DNA of 64,000 nucleotides from Leeuwenhoekiella aequorea (GCF_004104375.1 NZ_QOVM01000002.1:620001-684000); one strand, 5' to 3'; positions 9,101 to 17,733 are shown, counted from the first letter of the stretch. The notes: generated from the sequence alone by a model not told the origin. Made by a program: numbers and translations.

Positions 9101-9787
9101 TTAAATAATTGTACCAAATACGTATCCTATAAAAGCAGTTGCGCCCATAGCAAGGGTTCCCCAAAGTGTCACACGAATAACAGCTCTTCCTATTTTAGAT
9201 CCCCCAGTTCTAGCGGCAATGGCTCCAAGAGTCACTAAAAATAATATTGCACACAAATATTGAATATATTCCATATATTCTATGGGAGCAATAAAACCAA
9301 CTATCACTGGTAGTCCACCACCAATTGTAAATGCAGCTCCACTATACCATGCTGCTTGTAAGGGCTTCGCTTGTGTAATCTCGTGTATTCCTAATTCGTC
9401 TCGTGCGTGAGCTTCTAGTGCATTATGTTCAGTTAATTGTGTAGCTACTTCAAGTGCAACTGCTTCAGTAAGGCCCCTCTTAATATAAATTTGCTTAAGC
9501 TCATGCAATTCTACAACAGGCATTGTTTCTAATTCTATCTGTTCGCGATCAAGATCTGCCTTTTCAATATCACTTTGCGAACTTACAGAAACATATTCTC
9601 CCGCGGCCATGGATAAGGCACCAGCTACAATCCCGGCCACTCCTGCAAGTACAATGGCTTCTCTATTTTCACTTGCAGCTGCTACTCCTATAATAAGACT
9701 CGCGGTAGATAAAATTCCGTCATTTGCGCCTAATACTGCAGCCCTAAGCCAATTACTGCGCTGTGTATAATGATCTTCTTTTTGCAT
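9101..9787 (-). CDS. VIT1/CCC1 family Fe2+/Mn2+ transporter
   Basis: A 228-residue inner-membrane protein when started at the ATG at 9787 (an in-frame TTG lies 18 nt upstream). Hallmarks of the VIT family are the first helix with NWLRAAVLGANDGILSTASLI, the second with AGVAGIVAGALSMAAGEYVSVSSQ, a charged cytoplasmic insert (about 65-130, rich in Glu and His, the metal-binding region in plant VIT1), and three C-terminal membrane segments. It would move iron or manganese out of the cytosol. It stands alone, downstream of no other gene, and on the same strand as the TonB receptor. Confidence 0.88.
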   Translation of the reverse strand: MQKEDHYTQRSNWLRAAVLGANDGILSTASLIIGVAAASENREAIVLAGVAGIVAGALSMAAGEYVSVSSQSDIEKADLDREQIELETMPVVELHELKQIYIKRGLTEAVALEVATQLTEHNALEAHARDELGIHEITQAKPLQAAWYSGAAFTIGGGLPVIVGFIAPIEYMEYIQYLCAILFLVTLGAIAARTGGSKIGRAVIRVTLWGTLAMGATAFIGYVFGTII

Positions 9788-9911
9788 ATTACTAAATTTA
9801 ACCAAATCAAATTGAATCTCGGTTTTCCGCTAAAAAATACTAGCTGGATTACTGTAATTTTAATATCCAGATAGGATATAATTAATACCTTGCTAATCTA
9901 AAAATCATAAA

Positions 9912-10484
9912 ATGACTCTTGTTTTTGCTACCCATAATGCAAATAAATTACGTGAAATACAGACTTTAATGCCAAACTATAATCTGAAAAGTCTAACCGA
10001 TATAGGATGTATTGAAGATATTATCGAAGACGCTGAAACAATAGAAGGTAATGCATTGTTAAAAGCAAAATATGTAAAAGAAAAATATGGCTATGACTGT
10101 TTTGCAGATGATACCGGACTAGAAGTTGAAGCGCTCCAGGGAGCACCAGGAGTTTATAGTGCCCGATATGCCGGTGAACAAAAAAATGATGCCGATAATG
10201 TAGCCAAATTACTAACCGAATTAAACGGTATAGAAAACCGAAGTGCTCATTTTAAAACTGTTATTGCTCTTTTCATAAATGATAAAACCTATACGTTTGA
10301 AGGCATTTGTAAAGGTTCTATCACACGAGAAAAAATGGGTGATAATGGTTTTGGCTATGATCCTGTTTTTGTACCCGAAGGCTATGATATGACATTTGCT
10401 CAACTGCCACTATCTACTAAAAATAAAATAGGTCACCGCGGAAAAGCTACTGAAAAACTTATTAATTCACTTCAAAATTTATAA
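9912..10484 (+). CDS. rdgB: XTP/dITP diphosphatase (RdgB/HAM1 family)
   Basis: A 190-residue house-cleaning pyrophosphatase that removes dITP, ITP and XTP from nucleotide pools. It has the family signatures FATHNANKLREIQ at the N-terminus (substrate binding), FADDTGLEVEALQGAPGVYS (metal-binding acidic residues), GFGYDPVFVPEG and the C-terminal STKNKIGHRGKA. Its length is normal. It is divergent from the VIT gene and appears monocistronic, since the downstream helicase has its own promoter. Confidence 0.95.
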   Translation: MTLVFATHNANKLREIQTLMPNYNLKSLTDIGCIEDIIEDAETIEGNALLKAKYVKEKYGYDCFADDTGLEVEALQGAPGVYSARYAGEQKNDADNVAKLLTELNGIENRSAHFKTVIALFINDKTYTFEGICKGSITREKMGDNGFGYDPVFVPEGYDMTFAQLPLSTKNKIGHRGKATEKLINSLQNL

Positions 10485-10614
10485 AAATTCGCTGTTATTC
10501 TAACCACTTGACCCTTAGATCGATGAGCTAATTCTATTTATTTAAATACAATTCATTGATATTTAGGCAACTAAATGATTACATACATCTACATCTTCTT
10601 ACATTAATTAACAT

Positions 10615-10622
10615 TATCTTTG
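10615..10622 (+). promoter_or_regulatory. -7 promoter element (TATCTTTG) of the DEAD-box helicase gene
   Basis: This is an exact TAnnTTTG match. Transcription would begin near 10627-10630, giving a leader of only ~35 nt that is almost entirely occupied by a hairpin plus T-run. No exact TTTG is present at -33. Confidence 0.7.
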
Positions 10623-10627
10623 CAGCC

Positions 10628-10661
10628 TCTTAAATCGACGTTGATTTGAGATAATTTTTTT
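10628..10661 (+). promoter_or_regulatory. Attenuator-like hairpin plus T-run in the helicase leader
   Basis: TCTTAAATC (10628-10636) and GATTTGAGA (10643-10651) form a 9-bp stem with one U-G wobble and a GACGTT loop. TAATTTTTTT follows, and the ATG comes at 10664. This is the layout of an intrinsic terminator placed between transcription start and start codon. It may instead be a 5' stabilising stem. Nearest precedents are structured leaders of cold-shock RNA helicase genes. Confidence 0.45.
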
Positions 10662-10663
10662 AT

Positions 10664-12514
10664 ATGAATACATTTAAAGCGTTAGGACTTAATGATGCCA
10701 TCTTGCAAGCTGTAACCGATATGGGTTTTACAGAGCCTTCAGAAGTGCAAGAAAAAGCCATCCCGGTCCTATTACGCGAGGCAACAGATGTGGTTGCACT
10801 CGCTCAGACAGGTACAGGTAAAACGGCAGCATTTGGTTTTCCGCTTATTCAAAAAGTAGATGCAACCAGTCGCAAAACGCAGGGATTAATAATCTCTCCA
10901 ACCCGTGAACTGTGTCTACAAATTACAAACGAACTTAAAAGCTACTCTAAATATGTTAAGGGTTTAAATACCGTTGCTGTTTATGGTGGAGCTAATATAC
11001 AAGAACAAGCCCGTCAGATTTCACGTGGTGCTCAAATAATCGTTGCTACGCCGGGTCGTATGCAAGATATGATGCGACGTAATTTGGTTGACATTTCAGG
11101 AATTGATTTTTGTATTCTTGATGAAGCAGATGAGATGCTTAATATGGGATTCTATGAGGATATAACAACAATTCTTGCAGATACTCCTAAAAACAAGCAA
11201 ACCTGGTTATTTTCGGCTACTATGCCTAAAGAAGTTGCTCGCATCGCTAAGCAATTTATGAATGACCCTATAGAAATTACTGTAGGAACCAAGAATATGG
11301 GTGCTGAGAATGTTTCGCACGAATATTATATGGTTAACGCTCGTGATCGTTATCAGGCTTTGAAGCGTCTGGCAGATGCTAATCCTGAAATTTTCTCAGT
11401 TGTATTTTGTCGTACTAAACGCGATACCCAGAAAGTGGCTGAACAACTTATAGAAGACGGTTATAATGCTTCTGCATTACATGGAGATTTAAGTCAAAAT
11501 CAACGTGATCTTGTTATGAAAAGCTTTAGAGCGCGTCAAATACAAATGCTTGTTGCTACAGATGTTGCTGCACGTGGTATTGATGTAGATGATATAACAC
11601 ACGTAATCAACTACCAATTACCAGATGAAATAGAAACCTATACGCACCGTAGTGGCCGTACAGGACGTGCCGGTAAAACGGGTATTTCTATGGTTATTGT
11701 TTCAAAAAGTGAAGTACGTAAGGTTAGAACTTTAGAAAAAATAATCAACAAAAAATTCATTCAAAAAGATATTCCAACAGGGATGGAAATTTGTGAAGTC
11801 CAGTTAATGCACCTTGCAAATGATATTCGTAATACCACGATTAACGAGGAAATAAACCCTTATCTTTTTAGCATAAATGAAGTTCTCGAAGGCTTAAGTC
11901 GTGAGGAACTTATTAAGAAAGTATTTTCTGTAGAATTCACTCGTTTCTTTAATTATTACAAGAAAACAAAGGATCTAAATGCCGGAGTTGTTGCAGATAT
12001 GAAAGAAGAGTCTGGGGAGTCTACTAGATACTTTATCAATGTAGGTCAGCGTGACGGATTTGACTGGATGAGTTTAAAAGACTTCTTAAAAGATCTTACC
12101 GGTCTGGGTGAGGGAGTTTACAAAGTTGATTGTAAAGACTCATTTTCATTCTTTAATACCGATACGGAACATAAGGATACTATTTTAGCTCTTTTTGAAG
12201 ATTTTAATCTTAAAGGACGCTCTGTACACGTAGAGATTACTAAAGACACCAGAAGTGGTGGCGGCGGTGGCGGAAAACGCAAACGTAACGACAGAAGAAG
12301 TGGTGGTTCTGGAGGCGGCGGAAGACGTAGAGACGACTCTGGTGGAGATGGTGGATTCAAGAAGAGGAGATCATCAGGTGGTTCAAGCTCTGGAGGCGGT
12401 AGAGGTCGCAGCAGTGAAAATGCTGGTGGTGAACGCAGAGGTAAAAGTAAACCGGAAGGAGAACGCGAAAATAAGAGTCCGTTTTCAGGAAAAAGAAGAA
12501 GGAGAGATCGTTAA
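10664..12514 (+). CDS. DEAD-box ATP-dependent RNA helicase with DbpA-like RNA-binding domain and Gly/Arg-rich tail
   Basis: A 616-residue RNA helicase. In order: Q motif (GFTEPSEVQEKAIP), motif I AQTGTGKTAAF, Ia PTRELC, II DEAD at ~150, III SAT, V ATDVAARGIDVDD and VI HRSGRTGRAG, all intact. Residues ~450-525 resemble the DbpA RNA-recognition-like domain (RYFINVGQRDGFDWMSL onward). From ~530 the protein is a low-complexity Gly/Arg/Ser/Lys tail that would bind RNA nonspecifically. The likely role is ribosome assembly or cold-stress RNA remodelling (DeaD/CshA class). The leader contains a terminator-like hairpin. The GC-richer tail explains several long open frames overlapping it on both strands. 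Confidence 0.93.
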   Translation: MNTFKALGLNDAILQAVTDMGFTEPSEVQEKAIPVLLREATDVVALAQTGTGKTAAFGFPLIQKVDATSRKTQGLIISPTRELCLQITNELKSYSKYVKGLNTVAVYGGANIQEQARQISRGAQIIVATPGRMQDMMRRNLVDISGIDFCILDEADEMLNMGFYEDITTILADTPKNKQTWLFSATMPKEVARIAKQFMNDPIEITVGTKNMGAENVSHEYYMVNARDRYQALKRLADANPEIFSVVFCRTKRDTQKVAEQLIEDGYNASALHGDLSQNQRDLVMKSFRARQIQMLVATDVAARGIDVDDITHVINYQLPDEIETYTHRSGRTGRAGKTGISMVIVSKSEVRKVRTLEKIINKKFIQKDIPTGMEICEVQLMHLANDIRNTTINEEINPYLFSINEVLEGLSREELIKKVFSVEFTRFFNYYKKTKDLNAGVVADMKEESGESTRYFINVGQRDGFDWMSLKDFLKDLTGLGEGVYKVDCKDSFSFFNTDTEHKDTILALFEDFNLKGRSVHVEITKDTRSGGGGGGKRKRNDRRSGGSGGGGRRRDDSGGDGGFKKRRSSGGSSSGGGRGRSSENAGGERRGKSKPEGERENKSPFSGKRRRRDR

Positions 12515-12587
12515 TACATCATTAATTTTCTAAGATTTGTCACATTTGGTATGGTTTTACTGTCTCTTTTTCTAAATTGATTATACT

Positions 12588-13373
12588 ATGAAGAAGATTT
12601 TTATACTACTCCTATGTATTGTCTTGCCCACTTTTGCCTTTGCGCAAAGCACAGTGACAGACGATACAGAAGAATCGCTTATTGAAGGTACTGTTATAAA
12701 CGCAACTACAGAGGAGGTTCTTGAAGGAGTTAATATTATAAATCTAAATACTGTAAAAGGGACAACTACCGCTACAGATGGAACTTTTAAAATCAGGGCG
12801 TCTTCAACAGACACCCTGTTTTTTTCATTTTTAGGTTTTAAAACATTACAAGTACGTGTTACAAATGACTGGAAACGTTTTGGCGATGTAAAAGTTAAAA
12901 TGACAGAAACCGGAATCGCTTTAGAAGAGGTTGTCGTTAAAAATGTCGAATTAACTGGATATCTTGAAATCGACGCTAAGAACGTTCCTGTTTATAAAAA
13001 TGTGCGTTATAGTATTTCTGGTTTAGATACTGCTTACGAAGCGGGTAATTCGCAACCGGGAGCCATAAACAAAGTATTGAGTGCTATTTTTAATCCGGCA
13101 GACTTTTTAAACAAAGTCTTTTCGAATAAAAGTTCGCAAATGCGGAAACTTAGGCAAATGAAAGAAGATGATAATATTAGAAATCTTCTGGTAACTAAGT
13201 TTGATAGAGAAACGTTAAGTGCATTGCTACAGGTTCCTAAAGAAGATATAGAAGCTATTCTTGGAAGATGCGACTATTCACAGAGCTTTGTAAAATCTGC
13301 TAACGATCTTCAAATATTAGATGCGTTGAGCAGTTGCTATGAAGAATATAAAGTTCTCAATAGAGATAAATAA
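12588..13373 (+). CDS. Exported CarboxypepD_reg-like domain protein
   Basis: A 261-residue protein with a signal peptide (MKKIFILLLCIVLPTFAFAQ). Residues ~28-110 form the carboxypeptidase-regulatory-like beta-sandwich (IEGTVINATTEEVLEGVNIINL, then GTFKIRAS and DTLFFSFLGFKT) that is also found at the N-terminus of TonB receptors, but here no receptor follows. The rest (~115-261) is largely helical, unrecognised, and ends hydrophilic. Such stand-alone proteins are common in Flavobacteriaceae and their function is unknown; a periplasmic or outer-membrane-associated role is inferred from the signal peptide. A strong terminator follows. Confidence 0.75.
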   Translation: MKKIFILLLCIVLPTFAFAQSTVTDDTEESLIEGTVINATTEEVLEGVNIINLNTVKGTTTATDGTFKIRASSTDTLFFSFLGFKTLQVRVTNDWKRFGDVKVKMTETGIALEEVVVKNVELTGYLEIDAKNVPVYKNVRYSISGLDTAYEAGNSQPGAINKVLSAIFNPADFLNKVFSNKSSQMRKLRQMKEDDNIRNLLVTKFDRETLSALLQVPKEDIEAILGRCDYSQSFVKSANDLQILDALSSCYEEYKVLNRDK

Positions 13374-13400
13374 TAAGCAACTTAAGATTTTAAAATAGGA

Positions 13401-13438
13401 AAGTCCGTAGTATTCACATACTACGGACTTTTTTTTTA
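13401..13438 (+). terminator. Intrinsic terminator after the CarboxypepD_reg gene
   Basis: AAGTCCGTAGTAT and ATACTACGGACTT form a perfect 13-bp stem with loop TCAC, followed by a run of T. The minus-strand gene trmH converges on it, but the minus-side T-run is poor, so it mainly serves the plus strand. Confidence 0.9.
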
Positions 13439-13450
13439 GTTCATTCTATA

Positions 13451-14116
13451 TTAACTATAGCCCTTATTTTCTAATTCATAACGTGTCACTAGTTTGTCAT
13501 AATCTTTCAAATTTCTTTTAAGCCATAACTCCTTAATATCAAGACAATCGGACGCATTTAACTGCCAGTCAAGATTGGATTTGCGTAAACGTTGTGTAAG
13601 TTCTTGAAGTAAAATTGCCGCACATACAGAGATATTAAGACTTTGAGTAAAGCCAAATGTGGGTATATAAATGTATTCATCTGCAGCCTCTATTACCGTA
13701 TCTGTAAGCCCATCTTTTTCACTTCCGAAGAATAAAACGGTAGGTTGATCTAATACAAAATCATCTAACTTATGCGCAGTATGATGCGGTGTCGTCGCAA
13801 CAATTTTATAACCTTTTTCTTTTAAGGAATTCAATGCTTCTTTGGTGCTCGAATATCTATTTACGGTAGTCCATTTCTGTGCTCCCATAGCGATTTCTCG
13901 ATCTATACGCTTTCCTTTTAGCTCCTCAATTACGTGCACATCTTGCACACCAAACGCATCGCAACTACGCATCACCGCACTGGTATTATGTAGATGACCT
14001 ACGTCTTCTATAGCTACTGTTAAAAAACGGGTACGCTGTGCCAGTACCTCTTTAAAAAGTTGTTGACGTCTGGGCGTGAGATAGGTTTCTAAGTAATTGT
14101 GAAGACTTTGTTTCAT
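13451..14116 (-). CDS. trmH: TrmH-family tRNA/rRNA 2'-O-ribose methyltransferase (SPOUT)
   Basis: A 221-residue protein from the ATG at 14116. It has the three SpoU motifs in order: NTSAVMRSCDAFGVQDVHVIE (motif 1, catalytic Arg), VLFFGSEKDGLT (motif 2) and QSLNISVCAAILLQEL (motif 3, the knot and SAM site). IDREIAMGAQKW between motifs 1 and 2 is typical of TrmH, which makes Gm18 in tRNA; another 2'-O target cannot be excluded. An in-frame TTG 9 nt upstream falls inside a TAnnTTTG-like element (14123-14130), so the ATG is preferred and the transcript may be nearly leaderless. Confidence 0.88.
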   Translation of the reverse strand: MKQSLHNYLETYLTPRRQQLFKEVLAQRTRFLTVAIEDVGHLHNTSAVMRSCDAFGVQDVHVIEELKGKRIDREIAMGAQKWTTVNRYSSTKEALNSLKEKGYKIVATTPHHTAHKLDDFVLDQPTVLFFGSEKDGLTDTVIEAADEYIYIPTFGFTQSLNISVCAAILLQELTQRLRKSNLDWQLNASDCLDIKELWLKRNLKDYDKLVTRYELENKGYS

Positions 14117-14227
14117 ACTGTTCAAAAATAAAATAAGCTAAGCAATCCTACTTGATAATCTCGTTATTTGTGTTAATTCTCCTTGTTGATGGTTATTTTT
14201 ATACTGGATAAATTATCGGCATAAATT

Positions 14228-14908
14228 ATGAAAAAGGTAGTAGTACTTTCTGGTGCAGGAATCAGTGCAGAAAGTGGTCTTAAAACATTTAGGGATGCTA
14301 ATGGATTATGGGAAGGTCACGATGTAATGGCGGTCGCCAGCCCAGAAGGATGGCAGAAAAATCAAGATCTTGTTCTGCATTTCTACAATGAACGCAGACG
14401 TCAATTAAAGACCGTAACTCCCAATGCAGCCCATTCTGCATTAGTAGATTTAGAAAAGCAGTATGAGGTATCTATTATCACACAAAACGTCGATGATTTA
14501 CACGAGCGTGCCGGCAGTAGCTCTGTAATTCACTTACACGGCGAACTTTTAAAAGCCAGGAGTTCTGTTGATGAAAATATTGTTTTGAATTGGGATACAG
14601 ACATTTGCACCGGCGATTTGTGTGAGAAAAATAGCCAGTTACGACCTCATATAGTGTGGTTTGGTGAGCAAGTTCCGTTGCTTGAAACTGCTGCTCATTT
14701 AGTATCTCAAGCAGATATAATTATAATCGTAGGAACATCGATGCAGGTATATCCAGCCGCAGGACTCATCGATTATGCTAAGAATTCTGCTCTCATTTAT
14801 TTTATAGATCCTAATCCGGCATTAAAATCAAAACAAAATTTACACGTAATCCCAGAAAAAGCGTCTATAGCATTGCCTAAGCTGGTTGACGAATTGATAT
14901 CTAACTAA
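14228..14908 (+). CDS. cobB: Sirtuin-type NAD-dependent protein deacylase with incomplete zinc site
   Basis: A 226-residue cytosolic sirtuin. NAD-binding GAGISAESGLKTFRDANGLW, TQNVDDLHERAG, the catalytic His in LHGEL, VWFGEQVP and the C-terminal GTSMQVYPAAGL are intact. Most CobB enzymes bind structural zinc with two Cys pairs; here the first pair is replaced by A-R-S-S-V-D and only a spaced C-T-G-D-L-C remains, within a shortened small domain. This compact form is known in Bacteroidota. It should remove acetyl or succinyl groups from lysines. Acetate kinase and Pta, which control acetyl phosphate, lie 2 kb away, but a functional link is only conjecture. Confidence 0.87.
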   Translation: MKKVVVLSGAGISAESGLKTFRDANGLWEGHDVMAVASPEGWQKNQDLVLHFYNERRRQLKTVTPNAAHSALVDLEKQYEVSIITQNVDDLHERAGSSSVIHLHGELLKARSSVDENIVLNWDTDICTGDLCEKNSQLRPHIVWFGEQVPLLETAAHLVSQADIIIIVGTSMQVYPAAGLIDYAKNSALIYFIDPNPALKSKQNLHVIPEKASIALPKLVDELISN

Positions 14909-14980
14909 GGCTTTGATATTTTCATTCTTAGAAATTAAATATTCTAAAACAATCTGGTAACGCATTCTTGCTCTTTGTAG

Positions 14981-15011
14981 TTTGTTAGTAGGATATAGCT
15001 GCGTATCTTTG
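14981..15011 (+). promoter_or_regulatory. Complete Bacteroidota promoter of purB (TTTG-N19-TATCTTTG)
   Basis: TTTG at 14981-14984 and TATCTTTG at 15004-15011 are separated by 19 nt, an exact fit to the Bacteroidota sigma-ABfr consensus. The start codon follows 23 nt later. Confidence 0.8.
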
Positions 15012-15034
15012 CTTCTTAAAATTAAAATGCAATT

Positions 15035-16378
15035 ATGTCGCTATCTTCATTAGAAGCTGTATCACCTATAGACGGTAGATATTCAAATAAAACCGAAATA
15101 TTATCTGCTTTTTTTTCTGAAAAAGCACTTATTAAATACCGTGTAAAGGTAGAAGTTGAATATTTTATTGCTTTATGCGAAATTCCACTTCCTCAACTAG
15201 CAGACTTTCCTAAGAAGCATTACGCAGATTTGAGAGGTATTTATGATGATTTTTCTACTGAAGATGCAGAGAACGTTAAAAATATTGAAAATGTTACCAA
15301 TCACGACGTCAAAGCCGTTGAGTATTTTATAAAAGAGAAGTTTGATGCATTAGGACTTACTAATTCTAAAGAATTTATACATTTTGGACTTACCTCTCAA
15401 GATATAAATAATACCGCAATCCCGTTAAGCCTTAAGGATGCAACAAATCAAGTTTACATACCTCAACTTCTTGAAGTTATTGACCATTTAAAACAGTTAG
15501 CAGATGAGTGGGAAACTATTCCTATGCTCGCACGTACTCACGGTCAACCCGCATCTCCTACTCGATTAGGCAAAGAAATTGAAGTGTTTATTGTACGTCT
15601 GGAAGAACAAATACGTCTTTTAAAGGATATTCCAAGTGCGGCAAAATTTGGTGGTGCTACAGGTAACTTTAATGCACATCACGTAGCCTACCCACAAGTC
15701 GACTGGAAAAATTTTGGATCTTCGTTTGTAAACGGAACCCTTAAACTTCATCATTCTTTCCCTACTACACAAATAGAGCATTATGATCACATGGCTGCTC
15801 TTTTTGATACCATGAAGCGTATAAATACGATTATCATAGATCTAAACAGAGACTTCTGGCAGTATATTTCTATGGAATATTTTAAGCAAAAAATTAAAAA
15901 AGGTGAAGTAGGTTCATCTGCAATGCCACATAAAGTAAATCCTATTGACTTTGAAAATAGCGAAGGAAACTTAGGAATTGCAAATGCTATTTTTGAACAT
16001 CTATCTGCTAAGCTTCCTATCTCCAGATTACAGCGTGATTTAACAGACAGTACCGTACTACGTAATATTGGTGTGCCTTTAGGTCATACGATAATAGGAT
16101 TTCAGAGTACATTAAAAGGTCTAAACAAATTGCTATTAAACGAAAGTAAATTTGCTAAAGATCTTGAAAATAACTGGGCAGTTGTAGCAGAAGCTATCCA
16201 AACCATTTTGAGAAGAGAAGGATATCCTAATCCTTATGAAGCTTTAAAAGGGTTAACCCGTACTAATGAGGTAATTAATCAAGCATCTATGCACGCTTTT
16301 ATAGATACATTAGATACTAGTGCTGCTATTAAACAAGAATTAAAAGCTATTACTCCGTCGAACTACACGGGTATTTAA
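15035..16378 (+). CDS. purB: Adenylosuccinate lyase
   Basis: A 447-residue enzyme of the fumarase/aspartase superfamily that acts twice in purine synthesis: it cleaves SAICAR to AICAR and adenylosuccinate to AMP, releasing fumarate each time. It has SPIDGRYSNKTEIL at the N-terminus, THGQPASPTRLGKE (catalytic His region) and the signature GSSAMPHKVNPIDFENSEGN with the mobile loop containing the catalytic Ser. The length matches the E. coli-type enzyme. It has its own exact consensus promoter and converges on ackA across an unusual structured spacer. Confidence 0.96.
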   Translation: MSLSSLEAVSPIDGRYSNKTEILSAFFSEKALIKYRVKVEVEYFIALCEIPLPQLADFPKKHYADLRGIYDDFSTEDAENVKNIENVTNHDVKAVEYFIKEKFDALGLTNSKEFIHFGLTSQDINNTAIPLSLKDATNQVYIPQLLEVIDHLKQLADEWETIPMLARTHGQPASPTRLGKEIEVFIVRLEEQIRLLKDIPSAAKFGGATGNFNAHHVAYPQVDWKNFGSSFVNGTLKLHHSFPTTQIEHYDHMAALFDTMKRINTIIIDLNRDFWQYISMEYFKQKIKKGEVGSSAMPHKVNPIDFENSEGNLGIANAIFEHLSAKLPISRLQRDLTDSTVLRNIGVPLGHTIIGFQSTLKGLNKLLLNESKFAKDLENNWAVVAEAIQTILRREGYPNPYEALKGLTRTNEVINQASMHAFIDTLDTSAAIKQELKAITPSNYTGI

Positions 16379-16390
16379 ATTACAATAGAA

Positions 16391-16490
16391 AATCGCTAAA
16401 TCTGATCTGAGTACAGGTTTGTGTAGTATTCTCCCTGCGGGCCTAGCATGAATACTTAATCAAACACAAGTACTTTCAGGTTTAGCGATG
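16391..16490. repeat. 100-nt imperfect inverted repeat between purB and ackA
   Basis: Outer arms ATCGCTAAATCTGA (16392-16405) and TCAGGTTTAGCGAT (16476-16489) pair over 14 bp with one G-U. Inner paired blocks are GAGTAC with GTACTT, TTGTGT with ACACAA and AGTATTC with GAATACT, separated by small bulges. The apex (16432-16449) contains CCC-TGC-GGG. The G-U pairs favour folding in the plus-strand RNA. There is no clean T-run, so it is not a classical intrinsic terminator. It may be a transcript end structure, a REP/MITE-like element or a structured RNA. Confidence 0.6.
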
Positions 16491-16531
16491 ATCTTTTAAA
16501 TAATTCCGATTTGAATTAAACTAATTACGTA

Positions 16532-17719
16532 TTAGTCTTCGATTAAATCATAGACCTGATTTGCTATTTCTAACTCTTCATTTGTAGGAATAACTAAAAC
16601 TTTTACACGAGATTCTTGAGCGTGTATCTCTCTTAGCTTCTTAGAACGTTCCGCATTGCTGTTTTCATCCAGATAAACACCTAGATAATTCATATCACGG
16701 CAAACTGCACTACGTAAATAACTACTATTTTCTCCAATTCCTGCTGTAAAAACTAGGGCATCCAAACCATTTAATGCAGCAGCATATGCGCCAATATATT
16801 TTTTAATACGGTATGCATTCATTTCCAGAGCTAATTTGCACGTGGCATCTCCACTTGCCGCAGCTTCCTCAATATCTCTTAAATCGCTAAAACCTGTGAG
16901 TCCCAGCATTCCGCTTTTTTTATTCAGAATATCATTAACCTCACTTATAGAATATCCTAAATGTTCTTGCATATAGAATACCACGCTCTGATCTATGTCT
17001 CCGGCGCGAGTACCCATTATAAGACCATTTGCCGGTCCAAAGCCTAACGAAGTATCTATGGGAAGTCCATCTTTAATTGCAGCCATACTACAACCATTAC
17101 CCAAGTGAATCGTAATAATCTTTGATTCTGGCTTCTGTAAATAGTCAATTGCCTTTTTACTTACATATTTATGACTAGTCCCGTGAAAACCATAAAGTCG
17201 TATTCTGTTTTCAGTCATAAAATGTTGTGGTATAGCATATTGATATGCCATTTGCGGGACAGACTTAAAAAAAGCTGTATCAAAAACACAGAACTGAGGC
17301 GCCTTATCAAAAAGCTTTTCGGCAACTTCAATTCCCGTTAAATTTGCAGGATTGTGTAAGGGTGCCAAAGAAAATAAGCGTTTGATGTTTTCCTTTACAT
17401 CTTCATTAATTTCTATAGTTTCCGTAAAACGTTGTCCGCCGTGAACCACGCGATGTCCCACAGCATCTACCTCATCTGTATCATCAATAACCCCATATTT
17501 TAAATCCATTAAGAGACTAGAAATTTTGTATAAGCCTGCAGTATGATCTTCAAAATGCGCTTTTTCAGTAAATTCTCTCATTCCGGCTTTATAGGTGATT
17601 TGACCACCATCTATACCTATACGCTCTACAATACCCGATGCCATCACACTCGCTTCAGGCATACATATAAGTTGAAATTTTATTGAAGAACTTCCGGAAT
17701 TTATAACTAATATATTCAT
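16532..17719 (-). CDS. ackA: Acetate kinase
   Basis: A 395-residue enzyme that makes ATP and acetate from acetyl phosphate and ADP. It has the ASKHA-fold signatures LVINSGSSSIKFQL at the N-terminus, GHRVVHGGQ, FDTAFF, GFHGTSHKYV, IHLGNGCS (phosphate 1), GFSDLRDIEEA and FTAGIGENS. Its length is normal. It follows pta after 14 nt, so pta-ackA is an operon that converts acetyl-CoA to acetate via acetyl phosphate. It ends towards the inverted-repeat spacer shared with purB. Confidence 0.97.
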   Translation of the reverse strand: MNILVINSGSSSIKFQLICMPEASVMASGIVERIGIDGGQITYKAGMREFTEKAHFEDHTAGLYKISSLLMDLKYGVIDDTDEVDAVGHRVVHGGQRFTETIEINEDVKENIKRLFSLAPLHNPANLTGIEVAEKLFDKAPQFCVFDTAFFKSVPQMAYQYAIPQHFMTENRIRLYGFHGTSHKYVSKKAIDYLQKPESKIITIHLGNGCSMAAIKDGLPIDTSLGFGPANGLIMGTRAGDIDQSVVFYMQEHLGYSISEVNDILNKKSGMLGLTGFSDLRDIEEAAASGDATCKLALEMNAYRIKKYIGAYAAALNGLDALVFTAGIGENSSYLRSAVCRDMNYLGVYLDENSNAERSKKLREIHAQESRVKVLVIPTNEELEIANQVYDLIED

Positions 17720-17733
17720 CTATTATCTTTTTT

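Noticed and set aside
12118-12533. Long overlapping open frames on both strands within the helicase tail (80 and 92 codons)
   Set aside because: They arise from the GC-rich Gly/Arg repeat coding sequence; the translations are low-complexity Pro/Leu/Ser or Glu/Val runs with no start signal or family resemblance.
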